Shown here: piece by piece, positions 60,033 to 64,000 of the stretch | Position numbering within the stretch: position 1 is the stretch's first letter | Layout: every line of letters begins with the position of its first letter | Source: Chondrocystis sp. NIES-4102 | GTDB lineage: Bacteria; Cyanobacteriota; Cyanobacteriia; Cyanobacteriales; Xenococcaceae | Length of the DNA: 64,000 nucleotides | Direction: 5' to 3' | Assembly: GCA_002368355.1 (NCBI GenBank) | Contig: AP018281.1 | Span: 1,240,001-1,304,000 of the forward strand | Notes under the pieces: generated by a model | Seen by the model: only the letters and a program-made list of their open reading frames with translations | Database searches by the model: none | What the model was told of the DNA's origin: nothing | Position numbers and translations under genes: made by a program

Positions 60033-60995
60033 TTAAATAGGAACAAGTAATTCAACAATAATAGGTAGATGATCTGAACCTAAATGTTTTCCTAACCTAA
60101 AGTTTTCCACCTTAATATCAGAACTTATTAAGCAGTGATCTATAGGGGCGGAGAAAATCGCCAGTTGAGGATTAATTCCCGACTGGGTAGGTAGAATACC
60201 AAAACCTTGACGAGCATTATGTAAACCAGATTGTTTAATTAAGGAATGATAAAATGGTGACCACATGGACACATTTAAATCTCCTGCAATTATTACTGAT
60301 TGTTTTAAATTCTTGACATATTCGCCGATACCTTTTTCTAAATGTTTATTACGTATTTGCCAACCTTCTTTACCGTAATATAATTGAGGATAAGCATGAG
60401 TTGCTATTAATTTTATTTGGCGATATTGATTAATTTTTAAATCAGAAATTACTAATCCTCGGTAAGTTCCATAGAGTTTTATTGCGGTATTAATTAAAGG
60501 TAATTTACTATAAACTTCAATCTCTAATTTTTTTGCTTCTATATGATAAGGATAGTTAGCTTTTAAGACAGATAAATTTTTTGCCCAAGGTTCTATAGCT
60601 TCTTGAAAGATAGCAATATCAGGTTTTTCTTTATTGATAAAAGAGAGTGCTTGTGCGTAGTTTTTATTATCCCACAGGACATTATAGGAAATTACTTTTA
60701 ATGGTTGATAGTCATTATTATTATTAATTTGCGGTTGATTCATATACCAAGGGAGAATCTCAGCCAAATTAAGCAAAACGCCAAACAAACTAATAGCTAG
60801 CCACAGTTTTATACGAGTTAAGGCAAAATATATAAGACAACACAACCCTAACAACAAAAATTGTAATTTATATCCTGATGTAAATTCTAAATATAAATTT
60901 ATCCTGCCTAAATATCCAGCTAAAGATAAACCTAACGATAAAATAGTCAAACTGCTAAATAAGTAATAACTAATCCTTCTCTTTTTATGAGACAT
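60033..60995 (-). CDS. EEP-family hydrolase with membrane anchor
   Basis: Endonuclease/exonuclease/phosphatase fold protein of 320 residues. Two or three hydrophobic segments (about 8-80) place it in the membrane. The catalytic domain has VISYNVLWDN, IFQEAI, GDLNVS, PIDHCLIS and LGSDHLPIIV, the standard order of metal and phosphate ligands. Such membrane-anchored members are common in bacteria; substrates range from nucleic acids to phospholipids, so no specific one can be given. The HNH gene is 26 bp upstream on the same strand. Confidence 0.9.
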   Translation of the reverse strand: MSHKKRRISYYLFSSLTILSLGLSLAGYLGRINLYLEFTSGYKLQFLLLGLCCLIYFALTRIKLWLAISLFGVLLNLAEILPWYMNQPQINNNNDYQPLKVISYNVLWDNKNYAQALSFINKEKPDIAIFQEAIEPWAKNLSVLKANYPYHIEAKKLEIEVYSKLPLINTAIKLYGTYRGLVISDLKINQYRQIKLIATHAYPQLYYGKEGWQIRNKHLEKGIGEYVKNLKQSVIIAGDLNVSMWSPFYHSLIKQSGLHNARQGFGILPTQSGINPQLAIFSAPIDHCLISSDIKVENFRLGKHLGSDHLPIIVELLVPI

Positions 60996-61021
60996 AGGTA
61001 ATTATAACTAAAGTAAACAAA

Positions 61022-61264
61022 TTAATTATAGTAACGCTGAAAACGCGCATCAAAATGATGTTTTTTCTTTTGATTACAGCGACTACATAAAACTTGTAAA
61101 TTACTGATGTCGTTTGTTCCACCTTTTGCCAAGGGGATAATATGATCTATATTTAATTGTGCTGCTGTAGTTTGTTTCCCGCAACTTTGGCACTGATAAT
61201 TATTGCGCTGCAAAACATAGTCTTTAACGGATTTAGGAATATTAATTCTTGGTGTCTTAGACAT
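61022..61264 (-). CDS. HNH endonuclease, small
   Basis: An 80-residue HNH protein. Two CxxC zinc-binding pairs (CQSCG and CSRC) frame the DHIIPLAKGGTND motif that holds the catalytic His and the Asn region. The basic ends would bind DNA. Small HNH proteins are often stand-alone in cyanobacteria, near mobile DNA, but no intron, integrase or partner is seen here. It is possibly cotranscribed with the EEP gene. Confidence 0.9.
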   Translation of the reverse strand: MSKTPRINIPKSVKDYVLQRNNYQCQSCGKQTTAAQLNIDHIIPLAKGGTNDISNLQVLCSRCNQKKKHHFDARFQRYYN

Positions 61265-61378
61265 GGGTTTATTTTAAAAAGTCGTATATAAAATACATTT
61301 TATAATCTTAAAACTTCTACGTTTTCCCCTAAGTGGGGGATAGGCAACAAAACAAAAAAAGCAATTATAAAATGCAGT

Positions 61379-61738
61379 TTAAGATAAACCTTGGCGTATA
61401 TCATCGAGAGAATTATCTTTTTTTATATCTTCAGGTTCATCAGGACAAAATTCTAATATTACTCGTATTCTTACTTTACCTTTTTGCCAAGTTGCAGATT
61501 TCGGTTCTAATATTTCAGCATTAATACCATTTTGATTCCACTTATCACCATAGTGTGGTGCAGTGCCTAAACCTACTTCTTTTAATTTATTAGATATATC
61601 AGATATTACTGACTGGGTAAAAAATCTATTCAACTGTGCCATAAAATTACTAATTCTAAAGGTTGTGCCATTTTCAAAAGAAACAACAGCATTAGAGTCT
61701 TCATGTTCCAGATGTTTAAAGTTAATTGGATAATTCAT
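61379..61738 (-). CDS. KGK-domain protein 1
   Basis: A 119-residue soluble protein. The conserved C-terminal half has TWQKGKVRIRVILEFCPDEP and ends in SLDDIRQGLS. The WQKGK core and LDDIR end define the cyanobacterial KGK family, whose function is unknown. The N-terminal half (SNAVVSFENGTTFRISNF) matches the DVISF-like start of the family. It is one of four KGK genes in 2 kb, and its start region is copied at 61886-62041. Confidence 0.88.
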   Translation of the reverse strand: MNYPINFKHLEHEDSNAVVSFENGTTFRISNFMAQLNRFFTQSVISDISNKLKEVGLGTAPHYGDKWNQNGINAEILEPKSATWQKGKVRIRVILEFCPDEPEDIKKDNSLDDIRQGLS

Positions 61739-62041
61739 ATTTACACATAAAATAAATAATTTTTATAGCTATATTAGATAAGTTGTAAATTCTCTCTTTA
61801 AGTTTTTAAGTAATAACTACTACCTCCTACCTATTGGCTTGATCTCATCCTTATTTAGCTACCCTATCCTGACTACTTACTCCTATCAAAAGAAACAACA
61901 GCATTAGAGTCTTCATGTTCCAGATGTTTAAAGTTAATTGGATAATTCATATTTACACACAAGATAAATAATTTTTATAAAAATACTAGATATATTTATA
62001 ATTTCTCCCTTTAAGCTTTTAACTACTACCTAATACCTATT
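61674..62041. repeat. Direct duplication of a KGK gene start and promoter region
   Basis: The segment 61674-61835 (first about 21 codons of KGK gene 1 plus about 90 bp upstream) is repeated at 61886-62041, offset about 212 bp, nearly identical over the coding part and diverging upstream. Confidence 0.88.
61873..61950 (-). pseudogene. Truncated KGK gene copy (25 codons)
   Basis: Begins with the same 21 residues as KGK protein 1 (MNYPINFKHLEHEDSNAVVS, then F), then leaves homology after codon 21 and stops at TAG 61873-61875. It is the product of the partial duplication and lacks the KGK motif. Confidence 0.85.
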
Positions 62042-62117
62042 AATTCCTAAACTAAGAGCGTATTTAAATTACATACTATTCTTTTATAACATTAGGTTGA
62101 AACCCTTATCCCCCAAA

Positions 62118-62189
<72 letters not shown>

Positions 62190-62249
62190 AGGACTCCTTT
62201 CTCAACCAATAAATTAAATGCGTAACAGCTTACCTACCTAATAATCTAA

Positions 62250-62537
62250 CTAGTGATTATTAAGCCGAATATCATCCAGAATTGATTCTTTTTTATCGGG
62301 AATAAATTGTAGACAAATTTTAACTTTACCTTTTTGCCAGCTTTGGTTAGGAGATAAAAGTTTACATGGTACTCCTTCTACTATCCACTTATGTTTTTTA
62401 TGGCGATTAATATGCTCACCTAATCTATCTAGAAATTCTTCTGATGTATAGGTATTATGACTAATTAAAACATTATCCTCATGATTAGAAATAGATACTA
62501 CTTCGTTGTTATTAATTATTCTGTCTGCATTATCCAT
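62250..62537 (-). CDS. KGK-domain protein 2 (short)
   Basis: A 95-residue member of the KGK family. It has EVVSISNHEDNVLIS at the start, WIVEGVPCKLLSPN, then SWQKGKVKICLQFIPD, and ends ILDDIRLNNH. It is shorter than the others in the N-terminal half. It lies between the truncated copy and KGK gene 3 on the same strand, with 56 bp to gene 3. Confidence 0.85.
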   Translation of the reverse strand: MDNADRIINNNEVVSISNHEDNVLISHNTYTSEEFLDRLGEHINRHKKHKWIVEGVPCKLLSPNQSWQKGKVKICLQFIPDKKESILDDIRLNNH

Positions 62538-62593
62538 AATAGATTGCTGTCAATAAAAATTTCTAGGTTAATTTTAGGGGCTATAATATCTCA

Positions 62594-62935
62594 CTAATCG
62601 GAAGTATGTATACGACTACGAATATCATCTAAAGAAGTAGTATTATTGCTTGTTTCTTCAGGCTCAAACTTAATAACCAAGTTTATTTTTCCTTTGCGCC
62701 ATCCTTTTGTAGTTCCATCTTGTCTGATAACTTCGCATTCGATACCTTGGGTAAAAATATCTGAATTGTCACTATTTTCAACACTTTCTCTTATATAATT
62801 TTCATACTCTTTAAGTAGTTGTTGCACTTTGAAAGTATCGCCAGAAGTAAATCTAGCTTCATCATGTTTCAAGACAGCAATAACATCATTGTGAGATAAA
62901 ATTTCCATATCCTTATCTAGTTTTAATTCAACCAA
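62594..62935 (-). CDS. KGK-domain protein 3
   Basis: A 113-residue KGK protein: NDVIAVLKHDEARFTSGDTF at the start, GIECEVIRQD, then GWRKGKINLVIKFEPEE (Arg replaces Gln in WQKGK) and the LDDIRSRI end. Only 6 bp separate its start from the stop of KGK gene 4, so these two are surely one transcript. Confidence 0.87.
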   Translation of the reverse strand: MVELKLDKDMEILSHNDVIAVLKHDEARFTSGDTFKVQQLLKEYENYIRESVENSDNSDIFTQGIECEVIRQDGTTKGWRKGKINLVIKFEPEETSNNTTSLDDIRSRIHTSD

Positions 62936-62941
62936 TTATAT

Positions 62942-63304
62942 TTAGGTGTTGCTATTATTTATTTCTTGTCGCAGATCATCGAGAGGTGATGAATTTTCTG
63001 TTGCTGTATCAGGAATAAATTCTAAGGTAATATTGACTTTTATTTTTCCTTTTTGCCATCCTGAAGATCCAGCCCTTAATATTTCGCATTCTTCCCCGTC
63101 TGTAAACCAGGTCTGACTAGATAAAGTTAGCTGTCTATGTATATAACTATGAATTGCAGGTATTGCGTCATCCTTTATTACTTTATTTACACCACCTTTA
63201 AATTTACTAATACTAACTAACCTATCTGATTGAAAAGATATAACATCCTTATCATCACATTGAACTAAAAACTCATTAAACTGCAATTCAAAATCAGAAG
63301 ACAT
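62942..63304 (-). CDS. KGK-domain protein 4
   Basis: A 120-residue KGK protein: DKDVISFQSDRLVSISKF, then DGEECEILRAGSSGWQKGK, IKVNITLEFIPD and LDDLRQEIN. It is the closest in shape to the family pattern. It is the first gene of the four in transcription order, and probably starts the mRNA for genes 4-3, perhaps also 2. Confidence 0.88.
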   Translation of the reverse strand: MSSDFELQFNEFLVQCDDKDVISFQSDRLVSISKFKGGVNKVIKDDAIPAIHSYIHRQLTLSSQTWFTDGEECEILRAGSSGWQKGKIKVNITLEFIPDTATENSSPLDDLRQEINNSNT

Positions 63305-63456
63305 AGATTTTATTTACCCATTTATAAATTTATTGGTAATAGATAGTTAGGTGGTGCTAAATCAGATTAATAGTTTTTAGCTTTTATTCTTAACGCGCAG
63401 ATAAAGAGTTAGGGTAGCTGTTAGCTATTAGCTTTTAGCTTTAACTATTAACTACT

Positions 63457-63500
63457 ACTCCTGACTCCTAACTCCTGACTCCTGACTCCTGACTCCTAAC
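63457..63500 (+). repeat. TGACTCC/TAACTCC heptamer tandem repeats
   Basis: About six units of the same heptamer as at 62119, with T-A variants, in the spacer between the KGK array and the next minus-strand gene. Confidence 0.85.
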
Positions 63501-63528
63501 TACCTACTACCTACCTCATTGATAACAT

Positions 63529-63987
63529 CTAGGGATTAATATGACTATAATTTGTACTTGCCATATTCAAAGAATAATCCTCAAAATCAGAAGAATTAAA
63601 AGTTATCTCCTTAACTTCAATAGAGGGTAGATAATATTCAGACAAATTAAAAGATGAAGCTGCATCATTAAAGAGCGATCGCAGACAATTATTAATACTA
63701 TTTACAGCTTGATTATATTGATTTATTTTTTCTTCTATTTCCTGCTGTAATTTTTGATTGAGAGCAATTTTACTAATAGCTTCCTTCTCCAAAGTTTGCT
63801 CTAAAAATGCCCTAGCCTGGGGATAATATTGTAATATTTTATTAGCTTGTGCTTGAGCTTGAGGTAATAAATGAGACTTAATAGTATTATTAATTGTTTG
63901 ACGGAAATTACGCCTAATTGTCTCAGAAACTTTCGGTTCAAAATCAAGTTTTAATAACTGACGTATAGCTGCTTGGGCTTCTATCAT
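63529..63987 (-). CDS. Hypothetical helical protein upstream of the KGK array
   Basis: A 152-residue, mostly helical protein. Residues 20-110 look like a long helical bundle or coiled coil (for example ALNQKLQQEIEEKINQYNQA), followed by a polar end. I recognise no family; it could be the C-terminal piece or partner of a dynamin- or GTPase-like protein, which is only a guess from the helix pattern. The ATG at 63985-63987 is close to the window edge, but the frame is closed and complete if this start is right. Confidence 0.55.
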   Translation of the reverse strand: MIEAQAAIRQLLKLDFEPKVSETIRRNFRQTINNTIKSHLLPQAQAQANKILQYYPQARAFLEQTLEKEAISKIALNQKLQQEIEEKINQYNQAVNSINNCLRSLFNDAASSFNLSEYYLPSIEVKEITFNSSDFEDYSLNMASTNYSHINP

Positions 63988-64000
63988 GCTACTACAATCA

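Noticed and set aside
61320-61345. CCCC / GGGG hairpin before the KGK array
   Set aside because: Short stem without a T tract on either strand; neither a terminator nor a recognisable regulatory element.

Overview
The window comes from a cyanobacterium. It carries chlH for chlorophyll synthesis, a CcaA-type carbonic anhydrase, a PilH/PilI/PilJ taxis set next to HmpF, KGK-domain proteins, a KaiC-like ATPase, many HIP1-type GCGATCGC octamers inside genes, and heptamer tandem repeats in AT-rich spacers. The genome is AT-rich. The sequence does not allow a genus call. No rRNA, tRNA, CRISPR array or intact insertion sequence was seen.

Layout. 1-5.9 kb: the tail of a RarD-like permease, dnaK, a SemiSWEET gene, gpsA, and a receiver/GGDEF/EAL protein cut short by an in-frame stop. 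5.9-30.4 kb: an accessory locus for an extracellular, probably sulfated, polysaccharide. It holds a Wzc-like co-polymerase without a P-loop, a processive GT2 fused to a PqqD/RRE-like domain, a 46-residue peptide gene just behind it, a GT4, a Wzx flippase, a Wzy-like polymerase, two tandem sulfotransferases, a DUF6492 protein and two further GT2 enzymes. A 4-hydroxyphenylpyruvate dioxygenase, a dimodular NRPS, a GT2 and a secreted glycosidase-like lipoprotein end this locus as a tight run. 30.4-33.1 kb: an aldo/keto reductase and a gene-poor stretch. 33.1-36.7 kb: a methyltransferase, ispE and a site-2 protease with CBS domains. 36.7-41 kb: a receiver domain fused to a haem-type membrane domain, an M41-like membrane protease and an aminotransferase. 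41-48 kb: pilH-pilI-pilJ, hmpF and pabC. 48-56.6 kb: carbonic anhydrase, hisA, small proteins and chlH. 56.9-64 kb: a KaiC-like ATPase with a histidine kinase, an EEP hydrolase, an HNH protein, and an array of four KGK genes plus a truncated fifth copy amid repeats.

How the genes fit together. The 5.9-30.4 kb locus has a complete-looking Wzx/Wzy-type outfit: glycosyltransferases assemble a repeat unit, Wzx flips it, the Wzy-like protein polymerises it, the Wzc-like protein assists export, and two sulfotransferases would decorate it. Two extra modules sit in the locus. One is a glycosyltransferase carrying its own RiPP-leader-binding-like domain, 57 bp upstream of a small peptide with the YxxPxL motif that such domains recognise. 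The other is a dimodular NRPS whose first adenylation domain lacks the Asp that binds an amino group, whose second carries a glycine-type code, and whose thioesterase has a Cys nucleophile. It is coupled to a dioxygenase of tyrosine breakdown. These two are the best candidates for undescribed biology here. The receiver-haem membrane fusion and the KGK array come next. All functional statements are by-eye family recognition; no database search was run.
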